Shown here in pieces: positions 54,420 to 64,000 of a DNA stretch of 64,000 nt. Numbering within the stretch: the first letter of the stretch is position 1; the number at the start of each line of letters is the position of its first letter. The stretch is from Azolla caroliniana (taxonomy: Eukaryota > Polypodiophyta). The stretch is taken from positions 22,940,001-23,004,000 of the forward strand of contig JBHGNT010000004.1 in the NCBI GenBank assembly GCA_043228905.1. The letters run 5' to 3'. A program made the translations under genes and the position numbers. Under the pieces are notes generated by a model, which saw nothing but the letters and a program-made list of their open reading frames with translations, was not told the origin of the DNA and did not search any database.

Positions 54420-54945
54420 GAGACTTGTAATGAAAAGTAGGAGGATTTTGTTTTAAGAGCATATTCTCTCTCCTAAGTAATACCTTGAATAGAACCATCC
54501 ATCCATTTAATTCTAAACACTCGAATATGCTTAGAATATAAATGTTTAGTTTTTTATTTGAGAATTCTTTCTAGCTTATGAGGTTTGAATGACAAATCAT
54601 CAAGAGTAACCAATGTTTTAATAGAAATTGAATTATCGTAAGAACCCAAGAGCTCTTCTAGACGACTAACATGAAAGTTATGATGGACTTTGATGCCAAC
54701 GAGAAGGTCAAGGTGATAGGTTGATTAACCAATATGCTTGAGGATTGTGAAAGGTCCACAAAATGCTAGGGCTAATTTAGCAGACTTACCCATAGACAAT
54801 GTTGTAGAGTCATGAGGCATACATAAAAACACTTTCTATGCAAGGAGAAAATCATTGGGTTGTCAGTGCTGGTTAGCATAAAAGAGAGCTCTATCAAGAG
54901 CGATTTTTATATTATCCCAAGCTATATACAACATGTCTTAGGTGA
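54420..54945 (-). pseudogene. Gypsy 2 integrase C-terminus, decayed
   Basis: The minus-strand translation gives TTLSMGKSAKLALAFCGPFT, FHVSRLEELLGSYDNS and IRVFRIKWMDGSI, lining up with gypsy 1 TLSTGKCAKLAPWFCGPFT, FHVSRLKELLGSGDN and IREFKIKWMDKSI. Everything upstream (core, RT, gag) is missing; homology ends near 54945. From 54950 to 55280 no feature is supported. Confidence 0.78.
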
Positions 54946-55287
54946 AAACAAGTTACAATATATCCAAAAAGTATTGTTTTTGGCCAAAAGAAAATTGGCA
55001 AATTTTTATACTATTAATACTAATCAAATGGGAAAAATTACATTCAAATAAAAAGAATACTTTATTAGAGTCACATGGGAGTAGTACAATGAGCATTAAA
55101 GAGAGAAAATGGGGGCGAAACAGTTTAAAAGCTTATTACAATTTGGGGCTATTTCCCCCTCACACTAAACGCAAATTACCATTTTTAACTTTTCCTCCTT
55201 TTCACTTTGTGATGTACATGACGCTTTGAGAAGGCTTCTTTGCATTAGAGATGATAATTAATCGAGAGTGATTCTGTGCAACGGAAG

Positions 55288-55324
55288 GTGTGTGTATGTG
55301 TGTGTGTAAGAGAGAGAGAGAGAG
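55288..55324. repeat. GT and GA microsatellite
   Basis: A GTGTGTATGTGTGTG run followed by a GA run; low complexity. Confidence 0.9.
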
Positions 55325-55428
55325 ACAAATAGGACATAGAGTTGTACAGAAAACCAACAAATTGTATTAACAAGAGAATAAGACAATCAACAATTACAAA
55401 GAGGAGGAGATGGTGCTTATATAGTCAC

Positions 55429-55444
55429 CTTCTCTCTATGTTCT
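55429..55444. repeat. LINE-E target-site duplication, 3' side
   Basis: CTTCTCTCTATGTTCT, identical to 56818-56833. Confidence 0.9.
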
Positions 55445-56817
55445 TTTTTTTTTCGTAAATAATGGCTTTCATTACGAAAGAAAAAAACACCACCATGACT
55501 AACTTACTTCAAAGTATAGAACCCTTCTATCTAGGGATCTAAAGAATACTACGACACCAAACTCAATGCCACCCTACACACCAATTCAAATGGCGAGTAT
55601 GATTATATGTGACCTTGTAGAGTTCTCTCTCTTCTTGGTTGAGATTTCGTGACTTCTCTAGCACTGTCAATTGCCACAAAAGAAGTCCTTTTAACTTTAG
55701 AACATATTTTCTCACCCCAACTTGCGAATAAAAAATGAAGGCATTCCGCATATTCCAATTGAACCATAGCCCCCAATACCTTAAGAACTCTAAAATAATT
55801 TGAAAATGAGGCATTGGTTCATTGTTCTCCATATGTGCAAAAACCCAACTGAAAGAAGATAGACTTACTCATGTTAGAGACATCCACAATAAACTGATAC
55901 ACCTCCAAACCATCCTTGCCATCGAGCATGAAATAAAATGATGCCTACTGTGTTCCAATTCCACCGAACAAAAGAAACACAAACCTTTAGTAATGTTTCT
56001 TTTTTTTAATGCATCCCCTAATGGTAAAGCTCCAACCATAACTCTCCAAATAAATACCTTGGCTCGTAGCATCAATCGAGAACACCAACCTACCTTGATC
56101 ACATGAAACCACCAAGTAATGGGCTTATGAAAACCCCATATCTTTATAACCCTTTCTTCCAACCACTTATGTTTGTCAATCAACTTGTGATAAGCAACAA
56201 TCGTTGAGATCATAGTCAATCTCTTATTTCCAACAAACCTCCAATCAAGCCCTTGAGATCGCCCATCTAAATCAGGAATTGGCTCATGCGAAGATAGTAT
56301 TTGTTGCAACTTATCCCAAATAAAGTTATAACCTTTTGGAATACGAAATGTTGATCTTATTGTTCGAAAAGCCATAACTCTTCTTTGTGAAGCCAACATA
56401 GCATCCTTAACTGTTACCAAACCCAATCTAGCCATCTGATTAAATTGAAGGTTAAGAATTTGTTTACCTTCCCACCTCAAACAACCTTGATGTTGCCAAA
56501 ACCTCCATTTGTAATGAATTGACACATCCCCTATCTTGTGGGGGATGCCATTCCACAAAATCCAACATACTTTGCCAAGATGACAACAAATGATTAACTA
56601 TCATAGATCCTGTACATTTGACATCCCTGTCAGAATTAATTACATTCCACGAATTCGCATCAACCTTCATGTTTCCAAGCTTTATTCCGTTCTTCTCTAT
56701 AAAGTATGCCACCATTTCTGTCCAAGGTTGTACACCTTCAAACATGAATCGAATGAAAGTAAATCGACGAGCCACCATATGCTCATATAGATTCAATATT
56801 GATGCCCCACCAAGTCG
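55445..56817 (-). mobile_element. LINE-E, short 5'-truncated LINE
   Basis: 1.37 kb between perfect 16-bp target duplications, with a T tract (poly-A tail) at 55444-55453. It contains only the C-terminal part of ORF2. AT-rich, with frame lesions. Confidence 0.92.
55563..56817 (-). pseudogene. LINE-E ORF2 C-terminal region
   Basis: Starts with RLGGASILNLYEHMVARRFT then FIRFMFEGVQPWTEMVAYFI, which is post-RT text. It continues through WCSRLMLRAKVFIWRVMVGA and the zinc-binding stretch LCFFCSVELEHSRHHFISC near 55960, ending near 55563. The two long parts (56856-56464 and 56558-55869) are in different frames, and a further break lies near 55850. Confidence 0.82.
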
Positions 56818-56833
56818 CTTCTCTCTATGTTCT
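56818..56833. repeat. LINE-E target-site duplication, 5' side
   Basis: CTTCTCTCTATGTTCT, pairing with 55429-55444. Confidence 0.9.
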
Positions 56834-57228
56834 CTCACTACAACCACCATTTGCAAAACAGGTGGAGACTTAACTATCTATTAAATATGTTTCATAGAAC
56901 CTTAAAGTTCTATGACACGCTAGTTACTATACTAGGCGGTGGGGTGTTCACACACTTGACTATACGAAAGTGTGTTCCCACACTAGAGAAGTTGAGTTTG
57001 ATCCTCAACAATTTAGGGTTTTTTCTTTTAGGATTTCTTTGATATTTAGGGTTTTGTATCATTATAATTTTGCTATTTCATAAGGTTTTATGCATGTAGA
57101 GATTCTTTTGAGAAGGCAAGTTTTAGATTAAAGATAATGATTGAGGGTTTTTCTAATGTATTTTGGGTTTTTTTGTTAGCTCATAAGATTTCATTCTTTG
57201 TTCTTTTGGGATTGCGTATGTTAAGTCA

Positions 57229-57720
57229 ATGATTACGGAGGTCTATCACATCTTGACCAAGGAAAATGTTATGGCAACTATGCTATCAAGTGTGCGATAT
57301 GAAGGCGAAAGCGGCATGATGTCAAAAGATGAAGAGGTTTCTCTTTATTTTCTTAAGGTCACCCATGCAACTATTGAAAAGAAAACCATGCAAGTGGTCA
57401 ACGCCTTCAACAAAAGAGAATATAGGTAGATTCCTAAACTAAAGGAAAACAGATGTAATTTGGTGGTTCAAGGAAGAAGTACAAAAAATCCAAAAGAAGG
57501 TATACAAGTACTTCCTGCAATGAGGGTATCTCTTGAAGCACCCAAAGAAAAGGACAGGAATGCCATTTAGTTTCGTGAGAAACATGTGACTTTAGTGTCT
57601 AAGTTCCATGAGAGTCCTTGGGCTAGCCATTAAGCTACATGGACAACTTTCACGAAGCTGAGGAGAAGTATTGGTGGTCAAGGATATACAAGGATGTCGC
57701 AAAACACATTCTTGTCATAT
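57229..57720 (+). pseudogene. Possible decayed gene, family unknown
   Basis: A single plus-strand frame starts MITEVYHILTKENVMATMLS and continues through LYFLKVTHATIEKKTMQVVN and KPKENRCNLVV-like text with only three stops over about 490 nt. The density of charged residues and the few stops suggest former coding, but I recognise no domain, start context or splice sites. It could equally be chance. A 112-bp direct repeat follows (57661 and 57773, GGAGAAGTATTRGTGG). Confidence 0.3.
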
Positions 57721-58215
57721 ATTGTTGTGATAACACTATAGACTTCTTCATCTTGAAGTGTATATATCTTGAAGGAGAAGTATTAGTGGCCAAGGATATA
57801 TAAAGATGTTGCATAACACATTGTTATCATAATAGATTCCTTCTTTCGTGGTGTCCAGGCCGATGGGAGTGGGACAAATGAAATATCTAGTACTGTAAAG
57901 GGAAGACCTCACAAACCATGTCGAAGAAGGGCTCTAAGTAGCAAAACTAGGACAACAACATGCAAGTTCATGTTATTCAAGCTTATGTACAGTCAATTTA
58001 ATGCCCATAGAAGATATAATTACATCAGTAATGCCATGGGAAAATGTGATGAACAGAGAAGAGATGCTTGCCATGAGGATGAGATAACTTCAGAGGTAGT
58101 CGTAAGACTTTGGAATTGGATTGGCTAAATGTTGGTAGGGTTAATGTAAAGAATGAGAGGTGTAGGTGATGTTGTGCAGTGTAGGTGAACTGTGTGTGTG
58201 CACTCGTAGGACAAG

Positions 58216-61124
58216 AGAGATAGATAGATAGATAGATTATATTATCATCTTCGTAGGTCAAATATGACCTATGAGACCAAAAATATTACATTTCACGTGA
58301 TACGTGTGAAGGTGAGTAGCGACTCTCAATGTTCAAGAACTTTACCAATGAATGTTGCAATCGAGAGTGCACATCGTGGTTGTGAGAGAAATTCGTGCAA
58401 GGATTGGGCTCGATCAAAGAGATGTGGAAAGCATCGTCGAATATGATCAAAGGTAGAGAATTGTATCAAAGTGTGATACTCAGACTCTCGAACTTGTTTA
58501 GGGCAAAGTGTGCATAGTCGACCACTCTCATCACTTGTGCCCCAACGCCCCGTGTCACATCTCAATGTGTGCGAGCTAAGTCGCATGGAAGTAATGGTTC
58601 AAATGGCAGATATCGGGATGGGCTCTAACATGTATCGATGTGTACGGCTTCCCCGTTCCGCGAAGAATATGGTTTTGTAGTTAGGTGCAACATTTATAGT
58701 ATAATGTGTGAGGCGTGAGCCGCTACATTTGTCCCATGTCATGATACATTGGCGTTGCAAAAAGGCCTCATTTACAGAGGAATCTAATGACGCATCATGA
58801 AGCAAGTGTCTTGCATCCCATCTACCAAACCATTTTTCTAAATCTTGCATCCAACTGGAACACAAAATTTTGCTTTTTGCATCTTTTGGATCTTTTTGCT
58901 TGCTTCCCATGCAATTCTAGGAAGTCAATGTGAGGGGCTTTTTTGAACCTTAAGCATGTATTCAACAACCCTTTCCATGGCCATGATCTCAATGGGAAGC
59001 GATCTTGTCTCAAGGAGGAGGAGGGTGTAGGGCGTTTGTTTCTTAACTTGTAGAAACTTTGTAAGAAAATGTTTTTGGACATTTTTAAACTCTTTCCACG
59101 TAAATTTAGGGATATTACTGCCCCATACTTCCACCCCATAGAGAAGAATTGGGGTCACCAAAGTGTCAAAAAGATATTTCTTGAGGACCCAACACTTAAT
59201 ATCTCCAAGATTGCATGTGTTCTCAAATGCATAATATGCTTGCTTACCCGCCTCTAAGCAGCATGTAGCACATTCATTCCATTTATGATTTGACGGAACT
59301 TCAATGCCAACATATTTGAAGCTTTCCACACATTCAAGTGGCTCATTGTTGTACATAATGCATGGTTTGTCTCTTTTTTGACTCTTCACAAGCATAATCT
59401 CTGTTTTAGAGCTATTGACACTTAATCTAGTATGCATGCAAAATTTTTCCAATGCCTTTATAAGCTATTGTCCATCTCTTGAAGTATTTGCAAAAAGCAC
59501 TACATCATCCGCATATAACAAAAGCATAATCACAACATTCCCAATGGCAACTTCTTCAACACATTCTTCCTTTACAAACTTGGTAACCATTTCTTCTAAT
59601 TCGTCAATGCATAGACCAAATAATGTTAGTGAGAGTAGGCATCCTTGCTTAACACCAATAGTGTTATTGAAAAAATTTAAAATTCTATCTCTCATATGCA
59701 CACAACATATAACCTTCTCATATATTCGGGAAATTGTAAGCATATATTCACTTGGCACCTCAAGTTCTTCCATCCGCCTCCAAAGATGCTCACGAGGTAC
59801 CATATCAAAAGCTTTCTTGAAGTTTACAAAGCAACAATATAAACCTTTACCTCTAAGGCAACTTTCCTCCATTAATACTCGAAGAGTGACAAGATGATCA
59901 ATGGTGCTATGGTGTTTTCAAAAACCAGCTTGTCCATAAGCTCTCTTACCATTTTTTTCTGCCCATACACTTATCTTTGATTCCATTATACATCCAAATA
60001 GTTTTGTCATTAATGAGCCAACCATGATGGTTCGATAGTTGTTTACATTATTTACATCTCCGCCTTTATGTAAAGGTTTGATCCAATTTGTAGTCCAATC
60101 ATATGGCATACCATGTTGCAATGCATCATTAAACATATCGCATATCCATATATGTGCTTCCTTTCCTGTCCATTTGAGCATTTCAGCTTTTATACATTGA
60201 AGATCGCTTGCCTTTCGAGAGGCCAATTTCTTAAGTCCTATGCATATATCTTCAATTGTAAAGAAGGGAGACATAAGTGAAAGAGAACCATAACACATCA
60301 CCTTTCCGGCAAGAGATAACTCATATAAATTCTTACAATGCATAGACAAGTCATGAAGAGTTAAATCACCATAACTCTCAACACGTTTCCCCTTTAGATT
60401 TCCCCAAAATTTAGCATATGCATGTGCTTTCTCTTGCGTTTGGAAGTTGTTGAGTAACTTCCCATATTCATCTCTTTCTTTGAATAAGCCTTTTATAGTC
60501 ATGCAAATGCTTTTGGTAATTTTCTTTATCATTAACTACATCCAAAACCATAAGGCACTTTCAAGCTTCATGACATTCTATATCAAACCATTTTTTCTTA
60601 CATTTCTTGGTGCATTTCCATGATGTGCGGTTGGTCGAAAAACATTTGTTTGTACGAGAGAGAATGACATTCTTAAAAGCTTCCCATTTGCATTCTAGTG
60701 TGGCACCATGTTGTGTCTTTGTCATTTGTAACATATCCTCAACCATGTTGGAATACATGGGCGCTCGCTTAAGATTCATGCTCAAGTGTGTTTGTTTACT
60801 ATATTCAATGATCTTCTCGCAATCAAACCTATGCATACATTTGAGATCAATACATAAATTCCTATGATCGGATTCCGGTGTCCATTCCCCTAGTGAGAAT
60901 TTATGTATACGATCCAAAATACCTTCGGAGAGTAGCACATAGTCAATCACACTATTTCCATTGTGTTTTCTACATGTAAAGCCGTATTGGGCCATAAGGA
61001 AACACCATTTGCAATAAGCAATCCGGTACTATTGCACATTTGTAGGAGTAGTTTCCCAAATTGGTCCGGATCTTTTTCATCGCTAGAAGATCAACTATAC
61101 ATTTGCATATCCTCTTGGATCCTT
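58216..61124 (-). mobile_element. LINE-F, RTE-like LINE with (TATC)n tail, interrupted by copia
   Basis: A different LINE lineage from A-E. Minus-strand order: endonuclease end, RT, C-terminal region, 3' UTR, and a (TATC)n microsatellite tail (about 58219-58240 on the plus strand) instead of poly-A. Its 5' part is cut at 61124 by the copia LTR and presumably resumes beyond the window. RTE affiliation rests on RT style and tail type and is an inference. Confidence 0.85.
58326..61124 (-). pseudogene. LINE-F ORF: endonuclease end, reverse transcriptase, Cys-rich C-terminus
   Basis: Endonuclease end: LLLQMCNSTGLLIANG near 61050, FTCRKHNGNSVIDYVLLSEG near 60960 and ESDHRNL near 60875. RT: RKASDLQCIKAEMLKW near 60190, LHKGGDVNNVNNYRTIMVGS near 60050, CFVNFKKAFDMVPREHLW near 59820, IGVKQGCLLSLTLFG near 59650 and LLLYADDVVLFA near 59500, an intact catalytic YADD. 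The RT block 60532-58925 is in one frame, broken only by TGA near 59920 and TAG near 59463. After RT: YVGIEVPSNHKWNECATCC and ILLYGVEVWG. C-terminus near 58530: LCTLCPKQVRESEYHTL. Frame changes lie near 60545 and 58925. Confidence 0.88.
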
Positions 61125-61706
61125 TGTTGGGATTACGGTCCCTCCGGATGGGATGTCCGGAGATGAATGACGGCAAGCCCGGTTGCGGTTACGGAACCGG
61201 ATGAAGAGTACCCGGCATGAAGCCGGATGAAGAGTACCCGGATACGGATCCGGATGATGAAGACCCCGGCTACGGAGCCGGATGACGAATGTACCCGGAG
61301 AGAGAGATCCGGATGCAGGGCTATATTTGTAAATATCCCGAAAGTCATATATGTATAAATATGACTTAGGGCAAACAGTTTTATGAGGTTGTTGCTTAAT
61401 TTTCATGCGAGGTGAGAGCAGCCGAGAGAGAGAGAGAGAGACGAAGAGGTCGTTGCCTCTGTGTATTGCCGCCGCCTGTGGCGAAGACAGTGAGCTCAAG
61501 GTTGTTGCCTTGTAGCTTCACCAGTGTACATCCCTGTTCATAGTGATAGTTGGAGTTTGAGGACTCCCGTGGTTTTTTCCCATTTAGGGTTTTCCACGTA
61601 AAACATCCAGTGTACCTTTCTCTCTATTGTCTTTCGTGCATTGTTGTATTTCCCGTTTTCTGTGAATCGATCCTGTTCCTCGGTTGTGGCCGAGCACGGA
61701 ATTTCA
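61125..61706 (+). repeat. 5' LTR of the copia element
   Basis: Starts TGTTGGGATTACGG, ends GGAATTTCA. Contains the TATA box TATAAATA at 61354-61361 within a 9-bp inverted repeat, CCGGATGAAGAGTACCCGG tandem words near 61197-61245, and a (GA)n run near 61424-61440. It shares five blocks with the solo LTR at 38886-39483. The 3' LTR is beyond the window. Confidence 0.9.
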
Positions 61707-61712
61707 ATAAAG

Positions 61713-61724
61713 TGGTATCAGAGC
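61713..61724 (+). promoter_or_regulatory. Primer-binding site, initiator Met tRNA
   Basis: TGGTATCAGAGC, 6 nt after the LTR end; the standard plant copia/gypsy primer site complementary to the 3' end of initiator Met tRNA. Confidence 0.95.
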
Positions 61725-61740
61725 AACGGTAACACAGAAG

Positions 61741-64000
61741 ATGGAAGGCGGCGGTAGCGGGCAGCCGGGAATGATGGTGCTGAATGCGCAGAATTACGCC
61801 GACTGGAAGATCAAGATGGAGGATCTTCTGATTGTTCGGGACCTGTACGAACCGATTGACAGGTCGGAAATACCGAAGGGAGTACTTGAGTCGGAGTGGA
61901 AGCTCCTGAACCGGAAAGCAGTAGCGACGATCCGGCAATATGTCGATGTAAGTGTCCTGCAACATGTGGCGAACGATACGAACGCCTATGAGATGTGGAA
62001 GAAGCTGTCGGGCCTCTATGAGAGGAAGAATGCGTTGAACCGGACCTCCCTGATGAGAAAGATAGTGAACCTCAAGTACCGGGACGGCGAGAGTATGGTG
62101 GAACACGTAAGCACGTTCATGGGATTCGTGAACCAGCTTGCGGCGATCAAGTTCCCGTTGGAGGATGCAATGCAAGCCATCATCCTGATGTGTACATTGC
62201 CGGACAGCTGGGAGAACTTGGTGGTGACTCTCAGCACCTCCTGCACGGAAGACAACTTGTCCCTACAAACGGTAAAGACAAGTATCCTAAATGAAGAAGC
62301 GCGTCGGAGAGATAAAGAACCGGCCTCCGACTCGAAGGCGCTGCTTACCGAATCGGAACGGGGAAGACACTGGAACCGGAGTCCGCAAAGACGGGAGAAG
62401 TCGGGGACCCGGTCGCAGTCAAGAGGAAGACCCATCTGCTTCCACTGTGGGAAGCCGGGGCACTTCCGGAAGAATTGTCGGCATTACCGAAAGGACAACG
62501 GAGCCGACGACACCGATTCGAAGAAGTCACCGGAGAGAAACGGTGCATACCGGGGAGCCACGGACCGGAGAGGTCCGGATCGGCGAGGGCAGGACCGGAA
62601 AGGAACGACGGCACTCGCGGCAAGTGAAGAAGAGATAATGCTCATTACCGAAGAGAGGGAGCTGAACCTTGCCGGCGTAGAGATGACCTGGGTGGTCGAT
62701 TCCGGAGCGTCGTTCCACCTGACCCCGGAGAAGAAATACTTCTCATCCTACACAGCCGGCGAGCATGGCTGTGTTCGGATGGGAAATGAAGGTACGTGCC
62801 GGATAGCCGGCATCGGAGACGTGTGGTTGACAACCTCGACCGGATGCAAAATGCTGCTGAAGGATGTTCGACACGTTCCGGAGGTTCGATTGAACCTGAT
62901 TTCGGCCGGGAGGCTAGACGATGAAGGCTACACAGGTAGCATCCGGAACGGCGTAATGAAGTTCAGCAAGGGGAGCCTGATAGTGGCTCGGGCCCGGAAA
63001 GTCAACACACTGTACCTGATGAATGCCCGGTTATGTCCGGAAGAGCTGAATGTGGCAGCCGACACTGTCGGTGAGCTGTGGCACAAAAGACTGTGCCACA
63101 TGAGTGAGAAGGGGATGAAGAGGCTTGCAGAAGACAACCTTATTCCAGTGAAGCATGTGCACCTGGAGAAGTGCACCGACTGCCTGGCCGGTAAGCAGAA
63201 CTGAACCTCCTTCCACTCAAGGCCACCGACGAGACGTAGCGCACCATTGGAGTTGGTGCACACCGACGTGTGTCAGGTAGAAACGAAGTCACATGGCGGA
63301 GCCCAGTACTTCGTAACATTCATAGATGATCACAGCCGAAGACTGTGGACGGCACTGTTGAAGACAAAGGACCAAGTGTTGTCCGTCTTCAAAGAACTCC
63401 ACGCGAGAGTGGAAAGGGAATCCGGCAAGAAGCTGAAAGCCATACGAGCGGATAACGGAGGGGAATACCGAGGGCAGTTCCAGGAGTACTGTCGCTCGAA
63501 GGGAATCCGACTCGAGTTTACTGTGCCGAAGACGCCGGAACTGAACGGGCTGGCCGAGAGGATGAACCGGACCATAATGGAGAGGGTCCGGAGTATGCTG
63601 GCACATGCGAAACTACCCAAGGGGTTTTGGGCTGAGGCAATGTCGACGGCGACGTACGTGATAAATAGATCACCCTCAGTACCTTTGGACGGAGACACGC
63701 CACAGAAAGTGTGGACCGGTAAGGAAGTGTCCTACCGGCATCTGAAGGTGTTCGGGTGTCTCGCATACGTGCATGTGGCAAAGGACCGGAGAGGAAAGCT
63801 AGATCCGAAGACCCGGCCATGCATATTCCTCGGTTACGGCGACGACGAGTTCGGCTACCGAGTATGGGACCCGGTCGACAAGAAGATATTCAGGAGTCGA
63901 GACATCATCTTCATGGAGGACAAGACGCTCGCCGACTGGGAGTCGGAGAAGAAGATGAAGAGCTCCAAGTCGACCGGTGAGGATAAACTCTACGAGGAGC
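61741..64000 (+). pseudogene. Copia gag-pol polyprotein, one in-frame stop, open to window end
   Basis: ATG at 61741, 17 nt after the primer site. Gag: NYADWKIKMEDLLIVRDLY, YEMWKKLSGLYERKNALNR, and the knuckle CFHCGKPGHFRKNC near 62434. Protease: WVVDSGASFHLTP near 62691. Integrase zinc finger: LWHKRLCHMSEKGM then CTDCLAGK. One TGA at 63202-63204 interrupts the frame just after the finger; the same frame then continues with VHTDVC, IRADNGGEY and ELNGLAERMNRTIMERVRSM (the D, D and E of the catalytic core), FGCLAYVH and FLGYGDDEFGYRVWD. RT and RNase H lie outside the window. The stop probably arose from an Arg codon CGA by C-to-T change. Without it, this would be an intact polyprotein as far as visible. 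Confidence 0.93.

Larger units (their letters stand above)
61125..64000 (+). mobile_element. Ty1/copia retrotransposon, 5' part, well preserved
   Basis: LTR, primer-binding site, gag, protease and integrase in Ty1/copia order, running off the window end before RT. GC-rich compared with all flanking DNA, which together with the near-intact frame indicates a recent insertion. It sits inside LINE-F. Confidence 0.95.

Overview
This is repeat-rich nuclear DNA from a plant. The evidence is a nested stack of plant-type transposable elements: L1-like and other LINEs, a Ty3/gypsy chromovirus, a Ty1/copia element with the initiator-Met tRNA primer site, tRNA-derived SINE-like elements, hAT-type MITEs and a DNA transposon. 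Two exons also look like an ordinary intron-containing host gene. The style of the LINE proteins and the abundant TATG/TG microsatellites would fit a non-flowering land plant (fern, lycophyte or moss), but that is a weak inference. There are no bacterial genes, rRNA, intact tRNA or CRISPR arrays.

Layout. 1-1457: TATG/TG microsatellite field. 1458-7124: LINE-A on the minus strand, inserted into that microsatellite (tail resumes at 7125). 7628-12503: Ty3/gypsy chromovirus on the minus strand, with a 3' LTR but no visible 5' LTR. 12.5-19.3 kb: non-coding DNA with tandem repeats, SINE-like elements and a divergent pair of TATA boxes. 19824-20812: TATA box and first two coding exons of an unrecognised host gene, minus strand. 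23545-34056: LINE-B, minus strand, split by a 5.2-kb DNA transposon (25949-31162). 34.1-34.6 kb: SINE and CT/AC microsatellite cluster. 38886-39483: solo copia LTR. 41672-45340: LINE-C. 45840-46349: hAT-type MITE. 48.3-53.0 kb: a LINE fragment and LINE-D, which has lost its reverse transcriptase. 53374-54945: remnant of a second gypsy element, related to the first, with a MITE in its LTR. 55445-56817: short LINE-E with a 16-bp target duplication. 58216-61124: RTE-like LINE-F, cut by a GC-rich copia element (61125 to the window end).

The most interesting object is the 25949-31162 transposon. It has 25-bp terminal inverted repeats beginning GGGT, a 4-bp target duplication (ATCT), a palindromic TAGCTAATTAGCTA motif just inside both ends and amplified into a 1.2-kb internal array, and two degraded coding regions on opposite strands. 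Taking it out, with one target copy, restores the reading frame of the interrupted LINE, so the borders are secure. I cannot assign its superfamily with confidence.

Nearly every coding region here is a broken transposon gene. The copia polyprotein is the best preserved (one in-frame stop in about 2.26 kb) and is probably the youngest insertion. The host-gene exons are the only candidate for a functional cellular gene. Local tandem duplications of 34-165 bp occur throughout, inside and outside transposons.
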